Below, piece by piece: positions 7,935 to 17,115 of a DNA stretch of 64,000 nt (the first letter of the stretch is position 1; the number at the start of each line of letters is the position of its first letter). The stretch comes from Antarcticirhabdus aurantiaca (GTDB lineage Bacteria; Pseudomonadota; Alphaproteobacteria; Rhizobiales; Rhizobiaceae): positions 124,001-188,000 of the forward strand of contig NZ_VTOM01000010.1 of assembly GCF_009765365.1 (NCBI RefSeq), written 5' to 3'. The translations under genes and the position numbers were made by a program. The notes below the pieces were generated by a model. It had not been told where the DNA came from. It saw only the letters and a list, made by a program, of their open reading frames with translations, and made no database searches.

Positions 7935-10330
7935 TGCAGGAAACGCGTATCCAGGATCGCGGCGAAGCCGGCACGATCGACCCGGCCGAGGCGCCCGGCG
8001 AGAAGGCGCCGGTTCTCGAGGCCCGCATCCGCGGCGGCGTCGCCGCGGAGCTGCGCCACGACAGCGCGGCCAAGCACGTGACGGGCACGGCCCGCTACCT
8101 CGACGACGATCCCGAGCCGCCGGGCATGCTGCAGGTCTTCATCGCCATGAGCCGGCACGCTCACGCGAGGATCGTCTCGATGGACCTGTCGGCCGTGGAG
8201 GCGGCGCCGGGCGTCGTCACCGTCCTGACGGCGGCGGACATTCCGGGGCAGAACGATTATTCGCCGGTCTTCGGCGACGATCCGATCTTTCCGACCGACA
8301 AGGTGGAATATGTCGGCCAGCCGCTATTCGCGGTGGCGGCCGAGACGATCCATCAGGCGCGGGCGGCGGCCAAGCTCGCGCGCGCCGACTACGAGGCGCT
8401 GCCGCACGCGGTGGATTTCGACGCGGCGCTCGCCGCCGCGGACGCGGCGGGCGAGGACCTTTTGCCGCCGCACGAGATGCGCAAGGGCGACGCCGACGCG
8501 GTGCTCGGCCGTGCCGGCCGCCGCGTGCGCGGCCGGCTGGAGATGGGCGGCCAGGACCACTTCTACCTCGAAGGCCAGATCGCCTACGCGCTGCCGGGCG
8601 AGGACGGCGACGTGCTCGTGCGCTCCTCGACGCAGCATCCGAGCGAGGTGCAGCACAACGTCGCCAAGATGCTCGACGTGCCCGACCACGCCGTCACGGT
8701 CGAGGTGCGGCGCATGGGCGGCGGCTTCGGCGGCAAGGAATCGCAGCCGGCGCTCTTCGCGGCCGTGTGTGCGCTCGCCGCCCACAAGACGGGACGGCCC
8801 GCGAAATGCCGACTCGACCGCGACGACGACATGGAGATGACCGGCAAGCGGCACGAGGCGCGGATCGCCTACGACCTCGCCTTCGACGCGGACGGGCGCG
8901 TCGAGGCGGCGGCGTTCGACCACCTCATCCGCTGCGGCTATTCGCGCGACCTGTCCGGGGCCATCGCCGACCGGGCGATGTTCCACGCCGACAACGCCTA
9001 CGCGCTGCCGGCGGCGCGCATCACCTCGCGGCGTCTGAAGACGCACACGGTCTCGAACACAGCCTTCCGAGGCTTCGGCGGCCCGCAGGGCATGCTCGGC
9101 ATGGAGCGCGCGATGGACCGCGCGGCCTTCGAACTGGGGCTCGACCCGCTGGACCTGCGCAAGCGCAACTTCTACCCGGCGGAGGGGGCGGAGACGACGC
9201 CCTACGGCATGCCGGTGACCGACAGCGTCATCGGGGAGATCGTGGAGGAGCTGGAGGAAACGTCGAACTACCGCGCGCGGCGGGAAGCGGTGAAGCGCTT
9301 CAACGAAGGCAACCCGCACCTGAAGAAGGGGCTGGCGCTGACTCCCGTAAAATTCGGCATCTCCTTCACGACGACGCACCTCAACCAGGCCGGCGCGCTC
9401 GTCCACGTCTACAAGGACGGCTCGGTCGCGCTGAACCACGGCGGCACGGAGATGGGGCAGGGGCTCTTCACCAAGGTGGCGCAGGTCGTCGCCGAGGAGT
9501 TCCAGATCGACGTGACCCACGTGAAGATCACCGCGACGACGACGGCCAAGGTGCCGAACACCTCGGCGACGGCGGCGTCGTCGGGCTCCGACCTCAACGG
9601 CATGGCGGCGCTGAACGCGGCGCGCACGATCAAGGACCGGCTGATCGCCTATGCCTGCGAGCGCTATCAGGTGCCGCGCGAGCAGGTGGTCTTCCTGCCG
9701 AACCGGGTGAGGATCGGCAATCAGGAAAAGCGGTTTCGGGACCTGGTGGGGGAGGCTTATCTCGCCCGGGTGTCGCTGTCCTCGACGGGCTTCTACGCGA
9801 CGCCGGGCATCTCGTACGACCGCGAAACGGCGAGCGGCAAGCCGTTCTACTACTTCGCCTACGGGGCGGCGTGCTCGGAGGTCGTGATCGACACGATGAC
9901 CGGCGAGAACCGGCTCCTGCGCGTCGACATCCTCCACGATGTCGGGCGCTCGCTGAACCCGGCGCTCGACCGCGGCCAGATCGAGGGCGGGTTCGTGCAG
10001 GGCCTCGGCTGGCTGACCACCGAGGAGCTGTGGTGGGACGGAGCGGGGCGCCTGCGCACCCACGCGCCCTCGACCTACAAGATCCCGACCGCCAACGACC
10101 GCCCGGACGACTTCCGCCTGGCGCTCTGGACCAAGGGCGAGAACCGGGCCGAGACGATCTTCCGCTCCAAGGCGGTGGGCGAGCCGCCCTTCATGCTGGC
10201 GATCTCGGCATTTTCCGCCCTGACGGATGCTGTGATCGCGGCCGGGAAGGGGCGGCGCTTCCCCGAAGCGCTCGACGCCCCGGCCACGCCCGAGCGCGTG
10301 CTGGCGGCGGTGAACGAGGTGCGGGGGTGA
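7934..10330 (+). CDS. xdhB: xanthine dehydrogenase molybdopterin-binding subunit
   Basis: A 798-residue molybdopterin subunit that oxidises hypoxanthine and xanthine to urate. It shows the cofactor loop MGGGFGGKES, the substrate-site segment NTAFRGFGGPQG, GGTEMGQGLFTKVAQ, and the catalytic Glu in KAVGEPPFML (E750). Length matches the family (about 780). The ATG at 7934 shares its A with the stop codon of xdhA, so the two are translationally coupled. The first 25 residues before the conserved domain are low in complexity. xdhC is separated from it by two intergenic repeat copies. Confidence 0.95.
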   Translation: MQETRIQDRGEAGTIDPAEAPGEKAPVLEARIRGGVAAELRHDSAAKHVTGTARYLDDDPEPPGMLQVFIAMSRHAHARIVSMDLSAVEAAPGVVTVLTAADIPGQNDYSPVFGDDPIFPTDKVEYVGQPLFAVAAETIHQARAAAKLARADYEALPHAVDFDAALAAADAAGEDLLPPHEMRKGDADAVLGRAGRRVRGRLEMGGQDHFYLEGQIAYALPGEDGDVLVRSSTQHPSEVQHNVAKMLDVPDHAVTVEVRRMGGGFGGKESQPALFAAVCALAAHKTGRPAKCRLDRDDDMEMTGKRHEARIAYDLAFDADGRVEAAAFDHLIRCGYSRDLSGAIADRAMFHADNAYALPAARITSRRLKTHTVSNTAFRGFGGPQGMLGMERAMDRAAFELGLDPLDLRKRNFYPAEGAETTPYGMPVTDSVIGEIVEELEETSNYRARREAVKRFNEGNPHLKKGLALTPVKFGISFTTTHLNQAGALVHVYKDGSVALNHGGTEMGQGLFTKVAQVVAEEFQIDVTHVKITATTTAKVPNTSATAASSGSDLNGMAALNAARTIKDRLIAYACERYQVPREQVVFLPNRVRIGNQEKRFRDLVGEAYLARVSLSSTGFYATPGISYDRETASGKPFYYFAYGAACSEVVIDTMTGENRLLRVDILHDVGRSLNPALDRGQIEGGFVQGLGWLTTEELWWDGAGRLRTHAPSTYKIPTANDRPDDFRLALWTKGENRAETIFRSKAVGEPPFMLAISAFSALTDAVIAAGKGRRFPEALDAPATPERVLAAVNEVRG

Positions 10331-10365
10331 GCGGTATCGCAGGAGGTGCCGCCGTCGAAGAGCTT

Positions 10366-10408
10366 CCTTCTCCCGTTTCGGGAGAAGGTGCCGGCAGGCG
10401 GATGAGGG
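10366..10408 (-). repeat. REP-like intergenic palindromic repeat, copy D
   Basis: CCTTCTCCCG-TTT-CGGGAGAAGG followed by TGCCGGCAGGCGGATGAGGG, in reverse orientation. It faces copy E 28 bases away, and the pair fills most of the gap between xdhB and xdhC. Confidence 0.7.
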
Positions 10409-10436
10409 TCTCCAGCCACAGCACCTTCTGGAAAAA

Positions 10437-10483
10437 CCCTCATCCGCCCCTTCGGGGCACCCTCTCCCATGGACGGGAGAGGG
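10437..10483 (+). repeat. REP-like intergenic palindromic repeat, copy E
   Basis: CCCTCATCCGCCCC-TT-CGGGGC, then ACCCTCTCCCATGGACGGGAGAGGG, in forward orientation. With copy D it makes a large inverted arrangement that could reduce read-through or protect the xdhAB message. Confidence 0.7.
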
Positions 10484-10538
10484 CTAGGGCCTTTTCCGAT
10501 GCGATCCGCGGAGCGTCGCTCGCTCCCGGAGGGGCGAG

Positions 10539-11444
10539 GTGACCGACCTCCTCCCCCTCCTGCGCACCGCCCTGTCCGCCCGCTCGCCCGCCGTGCTCGT
10601 CACCATCACCCGCGCCGAGGGCTCCACCCCACGCGAAGCCGGCGCGCGCATGCTCGTGACGGCGGACGATGCGGCCGGCACGGTCGGCGGGGGGCGGCTG
10701 GAGTTCGAGGCGGTGCTTCGGGCGCGGGGGATGATCGCGAAGGGCGAGGCCGTCGCGCAGATGGACGTGCCGCTGGGGCCGCGGATCGGCCAGTGCTGCG
10801 GCGGGCGGGTGTGGCTCGCGCTGGAGGCGGTGGATGCCGGCCTGCTGGCGCGGCTCGAGGCGAAGGAGGCGGCCGAGCGCGCGGCGCGGCCGCACGCCTA
10901 CGTCTTCGGGGCAGGGCATACGGGGATCGCGCTGGCGCGTGCCCTGGCGCCGCTGCCGCTGCGGGCGGTCCTCGTCGACAACCGGGAGAACCTTCTGGCC
11001 GACGCGCCGGCGGGCGTCGAGGCGGTGCTGGCGGCGATCCCCGAAAGCGTGGTGGCGGACGCGCCCCCGGCCTCCGCCTTTCTCGTGATGACGCACGACC
11101 ACGGGCTGGACTTCCTGCTGGCCTCCGCCGCTCTAGCGCGTGGCGACGCGGCCTATGTCGGGATGATCGGCTCGAAGACGAAGCGGGCGCGGCTCGTTTC
11201 GCAGCTTCGCGCCGAGGCGCGAGAGGCCGACGCCGAGCGCCTCATCTGCCCGATCGGCGGCTCGCGGCTGCGCGACAAGCGGCCCGCCGTCATCGCGGCG
11301 CTGGCAGCCGCGGATGTGGCCTTCTGCCTCTTTTCCAATCAGGGGGAAAAGCTGAACGAAGGCTTGGCAGGGCGAGAGGCCGAATGCCATAGTGACCCGA
11401 ACCATTCCAGGAGCGAACCGCCCGCCCATGCCCGCGCGTCTTGA
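10539..11444 (+). CDS. xdhC: xanthine dehydrogenase accessory protein XdhC
   Basis: A 301-residue XdhC, which binds sulfurated molybdenum cofactor and inserts it into XdhB. The N-terminal domain has the EGSTPREAGARM segment and the Cys pair GQCCGG thought to hold the cofactor. The second half is a Rossmann fold (AYVFGAGHTGIALARAL, YVGMIGSKTKRARL). It starts with GTG at 10539 behind a strong Shine-Dalgarno (GGAGGGGCGAG). The last 25 or so residues extend past the family's usual end and run through the start of the next gene, overlapping its chosen ATG by 17 bases; they are probably unstructured. Confidence 0.93.
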   Translation: MTDLLPLLRTALSARSPAVLVTITRAEGSTPREAGARMLVTADDAAGTVGGGRLEFEAVLRARGMIAKGEAVAQMDVPLGPRIGQCCGGRVWLALEAVDAGLLARLEAKEAAERAARPHAYVFGAGHTGIALARALAPLPLRAVLVDNRENLLADAPAGVEAVLAAIPESVVADAPPASAFLVMTHDHGLDFLLASAALARGDAAYVGMIGSKTKRARLVSQLRAEAREADAERLICPIGGSRLRDKRPAVIAALAAADVAFCLFSNQGEKLNEGLAGREAECHSDPNHSRSEPPAHARAS

Positions 11445-12969
11445 GCTTTCCGGCATCACGAAGCGGTTTCCCGGCGTCGTCGCCAACGAGGCCGTTTCCT
11501 TCGCCGTCCAGCCCGGCACGATCCACGCGCTGCTCGGCGAGAACGGTGCCGGCAAGTCGACGCTGGTGAAGATCATCTACGGCGTGCAGCGGGCCGACGA
11601 GGGCACAGTCTCGATCGACGGGCGAGCCGTCGACATCGGCTCGCCCAAGGCCGCACGGGCGCTCGGCGTCGCGATGGTGTTCCAGCACTTCTCGCTGTTC
11701 GAGGCGATGACGGTCCTGGAGAACATCGCGCTCGGCATGGACGACCCGCCGCCGGCGAGCGCCCTCGAGGCCGAGGTGCGGCGCGTCCTCGACACCTACG
11801 GCCTGTCGCTCGACCCGCATCGCGACGTGCACACGCTCTCCGTCGGCGAGCGCCAGCGCATCGAAATCGTGCGCGCGCTCCTGCAGCGACCCAAGCTCCT
11901 GATCATGGACGAGCCGACGAGCGTGCTCACCCCGCAGGAGGTGGAGCAGCTGTTCGGCACGCTGCGCCAACTGGCCGACAGCGGCTGCTCGATCCTCTAC
12001 ATCTCGCACAAGCTCAACGAGATCAAAGCGCTCTGCGCCTCCGCCACGATCCTGCGCGGCGGCAAGGTGGTGGCGCAGTGCGACCCTCGGGCCGAGACCG
12101 CGCGGTCCATGGCCGAGCTGATGATCGGCGGTTCGCTGAAGGACCTGTCGGTGAAGGCCGGCCGCAGCTTCGGGTCCGAGCGCTTCGCCGTGTCGCGCCT
12201 GTCGGCCCCGGGCGAGCCGCCCTTCGGCACGAGCCTGAAGGACATCTCCTTTTCCGTGCGCTCGGGCGAGATCTTCGGCATCGCGGGCGTCGCCGGCAAC
12301 GGGCAGAACGAGCTTCTGGCGGTGATCTCTGGCGAGCGGCGCGAGGGCGTCTCGGGCGAGATCCGCCTGGAGGGCAGGCCGATCGAGGGCCTGTCGGTCT
12401 CCGACCGGCGCCGGGCGGGGCTCGCCTCGGTGCCCGAGGAGCGCAACGGCCACGCCGCCGTGCCCGGCATGACGCTGACGGAGAACGCGCTTCTCTCGGC
12501 GCGGGCGAAGAAGGGCCTGTCGGCGAAGGGCATCCTGCGCTTCGGCGCGGCGAGGGACTATGCCGGCGCCGTCATCAAGGCCTTCGGCGTCAAGGCGACC
12601 GGGCCGGGGGCGACTGCCGGGAGCCTTTCGGGCGGGAACCTGCAGAAGTTCATCATGGGCCGCGAGATCTGCCAGGAGCCGGCGGTGCTCGTCGTCTCGC
12701 AGCCGACCTGGGGCGTGGATGCGGGCGCGGCCTCCTTCATCCGCCAGTCGATGATCGATCTCGTGGCCAAGGGCGCGGCGATCGTGGTGGTGAGCCAGGA
12801 TCTCGACGAGCTGCTGGAGCTCTGCGACCGGCTGGCGGTGCTCAACGAGGGGCGGCTGTCGGAGCCGATGGCGGTGCAGACCATCTCGGTGGAGCGGGTG
12901 GGCCTCCTCATGGGCGGCGTCCACGGCGCGCACGATGCGGATGCCGACACGGCTCCGAGGGCGGCCTGA
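11428..12969 (+). CDS. purine/nucleoside ABC transporter ATP-binding protein (double ATPase)
   Basis: A 513-residue ATPase with two nucleotide-binding domains, as in sugar and BMP-type importers. The first has GENGAGKST (Walker A), LSVGERQRIEI (signature) and LLIMDEPT (Walker B). The second is degenerate (GVAGNGQNE, LSGGNLQKFIMGRE, VVSQPTWGVD), which is normal for the group. It powers uptake with the two permeases and the binding protein downstream. A GTG at 11392 in the same frame would add 12 residues; ATG 11428 fits the family N-terminus (MPARLELSGITKRFPG). The stop overlaps the next ATG by one base. Substrate is inferred from context. Confidence 0.9.
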   Translation: MPARLELSGITKRFPGVVANEAVSFAVQPGTIHALLGENGAGKSTLVKIIYGVQRADEGTVSIDGRAVDIGSPKAARALGVAMVFQHFSLFEAMTVLENIALGMDDPPPASALEAEVRRVLDTYGLSLDPHRDVHTLSVGERQRIEIVRALLQRPKLLIMDEPTSVLTPQEVEQLFGTLRQLADSGCSILYISHKLNEIKALCASATILRGGKVVAQCDPRAETARSMAELMIGGSLKDLSVKAGRSFGSERFAVSRLSAPGEPPFGTSLKDISFSVRSGEIFGIAGVAGNGQNELLAVISGERREGVSGEIRLEGRPIEGLSVSDRRRAGLASVPEERNGHAAVPGMTLTENALLSARAKKGLSAKGILRFGAARDYAGAVIKAFGVKATGPGATAGSLSGGNLQKFIMGREICQEPAVLVVSQPTWGVDAGAASFIRQSMIDLVAKGAAIVVVSQDLDELLELCDRLAVLNEGRLSEPMAVQTISVERVGLLMGGVHGAHDADADTAPRAA

Positions 12970-14096
12970 TGGCGCTTGTGCTCCAGCCGCGGCGCGAGCC
13001 GTCGAAGGCCATGGTCTGGGCCGCGCCCGTGATCGCGGTGCTCGCGACGCTGATCGTCGGCGCGCTGCTCTTCACGGCGCTCGGCTATGACGGCTTCGGC
13101 GCGGTGAACGCGATCTTCATCCAGCCGCTGCTGAACTCGAATCGCTGGCAGGACCTCCTGGTCAAGGCCGCGCCCCTGACGCTGATCGCGACCGGGCTCG
13201 CGGTCGGCTTCCGGGCGAACGTCTGGAACATCGGCGCGGAAGGGCAGTACGTCTTCGGCGCGCTGGCCGCGACAGGCATCGCGCTGCTCACGCTCGACAT
13301 GCAGGGGCTGTGGATCCTGCCCGCCATGGTCGTCGCGGGCGTCCTCGGCGGCATGGTCTACGCGTCCGTTCCGGCCTTCCTGCGGGTACGGCTCGGGGTC
13401 AACGAGATCCTGTCGAGCCTGATGCTGAACTACGTCGCGGTTCAGCTCCTGTTCTACCTGATGCGCGGGCCCTGGCGCGACCCGATGGGCTTCGGCTTCC
13501 CGCAGACGGCGATGTTCTCGCTCGACCAGACGCTGCCGCGGGTGATCCCGGGAACGCTGATCCACCTCGGCGTGCCTGTGGCGCTCGCCGCCGCCCTCAC
13601 CATGTGGTTCCTGATGGCGCGCACGCTCGCGGGCTTCCAGGTGCGCGTCGTCGGTGCGGCGCCCCAGGCCGCGCGCTTCGCCGGCTTCCGCGAGACGCGG
13701 GTCGTGTGGATGTCCTTCCTGATCGGCGGCGGGCTGGCGGGGATGGCGGGCACCTTCGAGGTCTCCGGGCCGTTCGGGCAGATGGTGCCGACCTTCCCCG
13801 TCGGCTACGGCTTCACCGCGATCATCGTCGCCTTTCTCGGGCGACTCCACCCGCTCGGCATCGTCGCCGCGGCGCTTGTCCTGGCGCTCACTTACGTCGG
13901 CGGCGAGAGCGCGCAGACGACGGTCGGCCTGCCGGCCGCGGCGGTCGGCGTCTTCCAGGCGATGCTGCTGTTCTTTCTGCTCGGCTCCGACATTCTCGTG
14001 CGCTACCGGCTGGTGAGAAAGGGCGCGCCGCCGGCGAGAGCCCTCCCGGTAACCGCGTCACCTGCGACCCGCGCCGTTCCCGGAGCTGCCGAATGA
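12969..14096 (+). CDS. BMP-type ABC transporter permease 1
   Basis: A 375-residue inner-membrane permease of the BPD_transp_2 family. About nine hydrophobic segments begin at residue 17, and it has the conserved NIGAEGQYVFGALAATGIAL and LRVRLGVNEILSSLMLNYVA segments. It sits in the fixed order ATPase, permease 1, permease 2, binding protein of purine-nucleoside importers (PnrA/NupABC type). ATG 12969 overlaps the ATPase stop by one base, and its own stop overlaps permease 2 as ATGA. The last 25 residues are a polar tail rich in Ala and Pro. Confidence 0.92.
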   Translation: MALVLQPRREPSKAMVWAAPVIAVLATLIVGALLFTALGYDGFGAVNAIFIQPLLNSNRWQDLLVKAAPLTLIATGLAVGFRANVWNIGAEGQYVFGALAATGIALLTLDMQGLWILPAMVVAGVLGGMVYASVPAFLRVRLGVNEILSSLMLNYVAVQLLFYLMRGPWRDPMGFGFPQTAMFSLDQTLPRVIPGTLIHLGVPVALAAALTMWFLMARTLAGFQVRVVGAAPQAARFAGFRETRVVWMSFLIGGGLAGMAGTFEVSGPFGQMVPTFPVGYGFTAIIVAFLGRLHPLGIVAAALVLALTYVGGESAQTTVGLPAAAVGVFQAMLLFFLLGSDILVRYRLVRKGAPPARALPVTASPATRAVPGAAE

Positions 14097-15019
14097 CGCC
14101 GGAACTCGCGGTATCCATCCTCATGGCCGTCGTCGCGACGTCGACGCCGCTCCTCATCGCGGCGCTCGGGGAGCTCGTGGTCGAGAAGGCCGGCGTCCTG
14201 AACCTCGGCGTCGAGGGCATGATGCTGATCGGCGCCGTCACCGCCTTCATCGTGGCGAGCGCGACGGGCGTGCCGAGCCTCGGCGTCCTCGCCGCGGCGC
14301 TTGCTGCGGCGCTGTCCTCGATGGTCTTCGGCTACCTGACGCTGACGCTCACCGCCAACCAGGTGGCGACCGGCCTGGCGCTGACGATCTTCGGCACCGG
14401 CGTATCGGCGCTGCTGGGCGCCTCCTTCGTCGGCATCACCACGGGCACGCTCGGGCTCGTCTTCCCGGCGAACCTCGCAACCGACCCGATCCTGCGCATC
14501 CTCTTCGGCCACTCGCCGCTGGTCTACTTCTCGCTGCTGATGACGCTCGGCGTCTGGTGGTTCCTGTCGAAGAGCCGGGCCGGGCTGATCCTGCGGGCGG
14601 TCGGCGAGTCCGACAGCTCCGCCCACTCGATCGGCTACCGCGTCATCGGCGTGCGCTACCTCGCGGTGCTGTTCGGCGGAGCGATGGCAGGCATCGCCGG
14701 GTCCTACTACTCGCTGGTGCTCACCCCGATGTGGGCCGAGCGGCTGACGGCGGGGCGCGGCTGGATCGCCATCGCGCTCGTGGTCTTCGCCGCCTGGCGG
14801 CCCGGGCGGCTGTTGCTCGGCGCCTACCTCTTCGGCGCGGTCATCACCTTCGAGCTTCAGGCCAAGGCCGCGGGCTGGAGCTTCCTCGCGCCGGAAGTCC
14901 TGACCAGCCTGCCGTACCTCGCCACCATCCTCGTTCTCGCGCTCATCTCGTCCCGCCGGGCGAGCGCGCGCCTCGCCGCGCCCGCCTGCCTGGCCAAGCC
15001 CTTCCGGGCGAGCGCGTGA
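14093..15019 (+). CDS. BMP-type ABC transporter permease 2
   Basis: A 308-residue permease partner with about eight hydrophobic segments. It carries the marker sequence ELVVEKAGVLNLGVEGMM and a late AGRGWIAIALVVFAAWRPG segment, both typical of the second permease of purine-nucleoside importers. It is coupled to permease 1 by a four-base ATGA overlap. The binding-protein gene starts 68 bases downstream with its own strong Shine-Dalgarno. Confidence 0.92.
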   Translation: MTPELAVSILMAVVATSTPLLIAALGELVVEKAGVLNLGVEGMMLIGAVTAFIVASATGVPSLGVLAAALAAALSSMVFGYLTLTLTANQVATGLALTIFGTGVSALLGASFVGITTGTLGLVFPANLATDPILRILFGHSPLVYFSLLMTLGVWWFLSKSRAGLILRAVGESDSSAHSIGYRVIGVRYLAVLFGGAMAGIAGSYYSLVLTPMWAERLTAGRGWIAIALVVFAAWRPGRLLLGAYLFGAVITFELQAKAAGWSFLAPEVLTSLPYLATILVLALISSRRASARLAAPACLAKPFRASA

Positions 15020-15087
15020 TCCTCACCTTCAAGCCTTTCATGCCGGCGCGCCATCGCCGCGCCATCGACCCCAAGGAGCAGTCTCGA

Positions 15088-16179
15088 ATGTCCACCCTCA
15101 ACCGCCGCCAAGTCATCGCGGGTGCCGGCGCCCTGGCGCTCGGCACGGCCTTCATGCCGCGCGGCGCGAGTGCCCAGGTCTCCGGCCGCCCGGTCAAGGC
15201 CGCCTTCGTTTACGTCGGCCCGGTCGGCGACTTCGGCTGGACCTATGCCCACGACCAGGGCCGCAAGTATCTCGAGGAGCAGCTCGGCGCCGACAAGGTG
15301 ACCACGAGCTTCGTCGAGAACGTCGCCGAGGGACCGGACGCCGAGCGCGTCATCCGCCAGCTGGCGCAGGACGGCAACGACATCATCTTCACGACCTCGT
15401 TCGGCTTCATGAACCCGACGCTGCGCGTCGCCCGCGAGTTCCCGGACGGCCGCTTCGAGCACTGCACGGGCTACCAGGCCGGCCCGAACATGGGCCTCTA
15501 CAATTCGCGCTTCTATCAGGGCCGCGCCGTGCTCGGCACGATCGCCGCGATGATGTCGAAGTCGGGCAAGGCGGGCTACGTCGCCTCCTTCCCGATCCCC
15601 GAGGTCGTGATGGGCATCAACGCCTTCACGCTCGCCGCGCGCAAGATCAACCCGGAGTTCACCACGCAGGTCGTCTGGGTGAACTCCTGGTACGACCCGG
15701 CCAAGGAAGCGCAGGCGACCGGCGCGCTGCTCGACCAGGGCGCCGACGTCATCACCCAGCACACCGACTCGCCGGGCCCTCTCCAGGAAGCCGAGAAGCG
15801 CGGCGCGATCGCCTTCGGCCAGGCCTGGGACATGACGAGCTTCGCGCCGAACGCCCACATGACCGCGATCGTCGACAATTGGGGCCCGTACTACGTGAAC
15901 CGCGTCCAGGCGGTGATCGACGGCTCCTGGAAGCCGGAAAACGTCTGGCTCGGCATGAAGGAAGGCGAGGTCGCCATGGCCCCCTTCAACGAGAAGATGC
16001 CGGCCGACGTGAAGGCTGCGGCGCAGAAGATCATCGACGACACCAAGGCCGGCACCTACGAGGTCTTCACCGGCCCGATCGCCGATCAGAGCGGCGCCGA
16101 GAAGATCGCGGCGGGCGTCGTCGTGCCGGACGAGGATCTCCTCAAGATGGACTGGTACATCCAGGGCGTTCAGGGCTGA
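15088..16179 (+). CDS. BMP family ABC transporter substrate-binding protein
   Basis: A 363-residue periplasmic binding protein of the Bmp/PnrA family, which binds nucleosides or purines for the importer. The first 29 residues are an export signal with a twin-arginine-like start (NRRQVIAGAGALALG) and a likely cut after ASA. The mature part has AFVYVGPVGDFGWTYAHDQG, FTTSFGFMNPTLRVA, a central VVWVNSWYDPAKE and QHTDSPGPLQ, all family motifs. The Shine-Dalgarno AAGGAG lies 9 bases before ATG 15088. A strong terminator follows 16 bases after the stop, closing the importer operon. Confidence 0.93.
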   Translation: MSTLNRRQVIAGAGALALGTAFMPRGASAQVSGRPVKAAFVYVGPVGDFGWTYAHDQGRKYLEEQLGADKVTTSFVENVAEGPDAERVIRQLAQDGNDIIFTTSFGFMNPTLRVAREFPDGRFEHCTGYQAGPNMGLYNSRFYQGRAVLGTIAAMMSKSGKAGYVASFPIPEVVMGINAFTLAARKINPEFTTQVVWVNSWYDPAKEAQATGALLDQGADVITQHTDSPGPLQEAEKRGAIAFGQAWDMTSFAPNAHMTAIVDNWGPYYVNRVQAVIDGSWKPENVWLGMKEGEVAMAPFNEKMPADVKAAAQKIIDDTKAGTYEVFTGPIADQSGAEKIAAGVVVPDEDLLKMDWYIQGVQG

Positions 16180-16195
16180 GGACCGCCTGAATCGG

Positions 16196-16226
16196 GGAAG
16201 GGCGCGGGTCCGACCCGCGCCCTTCC
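16196..16226 (+). terminator. intrinsic terminator after the importer operon
   Basis: A perfect 14-bp stem, GGAAGGGCGCGGGT paired with ACCCGCGCCCTTCC around a CCG loop, starts 16 bases after the binding-protein stop. The trailing T-run is weak (CGCTTGTC), but stem strength and position support termination. Confidence 0.75.
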
Positions 16227-16247
16227 GCTTGTCCGGCGGGAGGCCGC

Positions 16248-16895
16248 ATGAACCCGACCATGGCGCACGCGCTCCGCCTCTGGCGCTTCATGGGCGAGGG
16301 GCGGCGGATCGTGGAGGGCGACCTCCTCGTCGTCTGCGGGTCCTACGACGTGCGGGTCTGCGAATATGCCTGCGACCTCTTCGACGCGGGCGGGTTCGAA
16401 CGGATGCTCCTCACCGGCGGCACGGGGAACTGGACGAAGCATCTCTGGGACAAGGCGGAGGCGGAGGTTTTCGCGCGGATCGCGCGGGCGCGGGGTCTGC
16501 CGGAGGCGCGGCTGATCGTCGAGCCGCGGGCGTCGAACTTTGCGGAGAACGTCGCCTTCGCGCGCCGGCTCGTGCCGCAGGCGCGGGCCGCGACCTTCGT
16601 CACCAAGCCGAACTCGGTGCGGCGGCTGGCGACGACGATCCCCGTGCAGTGGCCGGATCTGGAGGCGGGCGTGGCCGCGCCGGCCTTCGAATTTCCGGAC
16701 GGGGTGTCGAACCAGATCGGCGTCCTCGGGATCGTCGAGGAACTGGTCGGGGACATCCACCGGATGCTCGCCTATCCCGGGAAAGGCTTCCAGGTGCCGG
16801 TCGACGTTCCGAAGGACGTTCTCGCGTCCTGGCGCGTCCTGATCGGGCAGGGCTTCGACGGGCACCTCCTGCCGGAGCGCAACTTTTTGGATTGA
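16248..16895 (+). CDS. YdcF family protein (DUF218)
   Basis: A 215-residue protein of the YdcF/DUF218 family, a Rossmann-like fold of uncertain function linked in other members to envelope or S-adenosylmethionine binding. Family features are the VVCGSYDVRVCEYACDLF segment, LLTGGTG followed by WDKAEAEVFARIA, EPRASNFAENVAFAR, and ATFVTKPNSVRR. There is no signal peptide or membrane segment, so it is likely cytoplasmic, like E. coli YdcF. It has its own GGGAGG ribosome site and is bounded by the terminator at 16196-16226, so it may be its own unit inside the purine island. Its link to purines is unknown. Confidence 0.82.
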   Translation: MNPTMAHALRLWRFMGEGRRIVEGDLLVVCGSYDVRVCEYACDLFDAGGFERMLLTGGTGNWTKHLWDKAEAEVFARIARARGLPEARLIVEPRASNFAENVAFARRLVPQARAATFVTKPNSVRRLATTIPVQWPDLEAGVAAPAFEFPDGVSNQIGVLGIVEELVGDIHRMLAYPGKGFQVPVDVPKDVLASWRVLIGQGFDGHLLPERNFLD

Positions 16896-16911
16896 GGCGC
16901 CGATGCGCCTC
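16894..16911 (+). terminator. short hairpin at the end of the ydcF-like gene
   Basis: GAGGCGC-CGAT-GCGCCTC starts within the stop codon and is followed only by TTGGG. It is a weak terminator candidate. Confidence 0.35.
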
Positions 16912-17115
16912 TTGGGTTCGCGGGCGTTTGCCCGTATCCATGGACGGGAGCCCATGCGTTTCGCGGCTCCACCCATCAGGCCCGCCTTCCCAACCGTCTC
17001 CTGAACGGCGGAGGGCTCACGAGCGCCGCGCGTGTCATCCGCCGCGCTCGGACCGGGGCGGATCGACCGGCATCGGAGGTTGCGCGACAAGGGGGCGCGC
17101 CTCGGGGGACTTCCC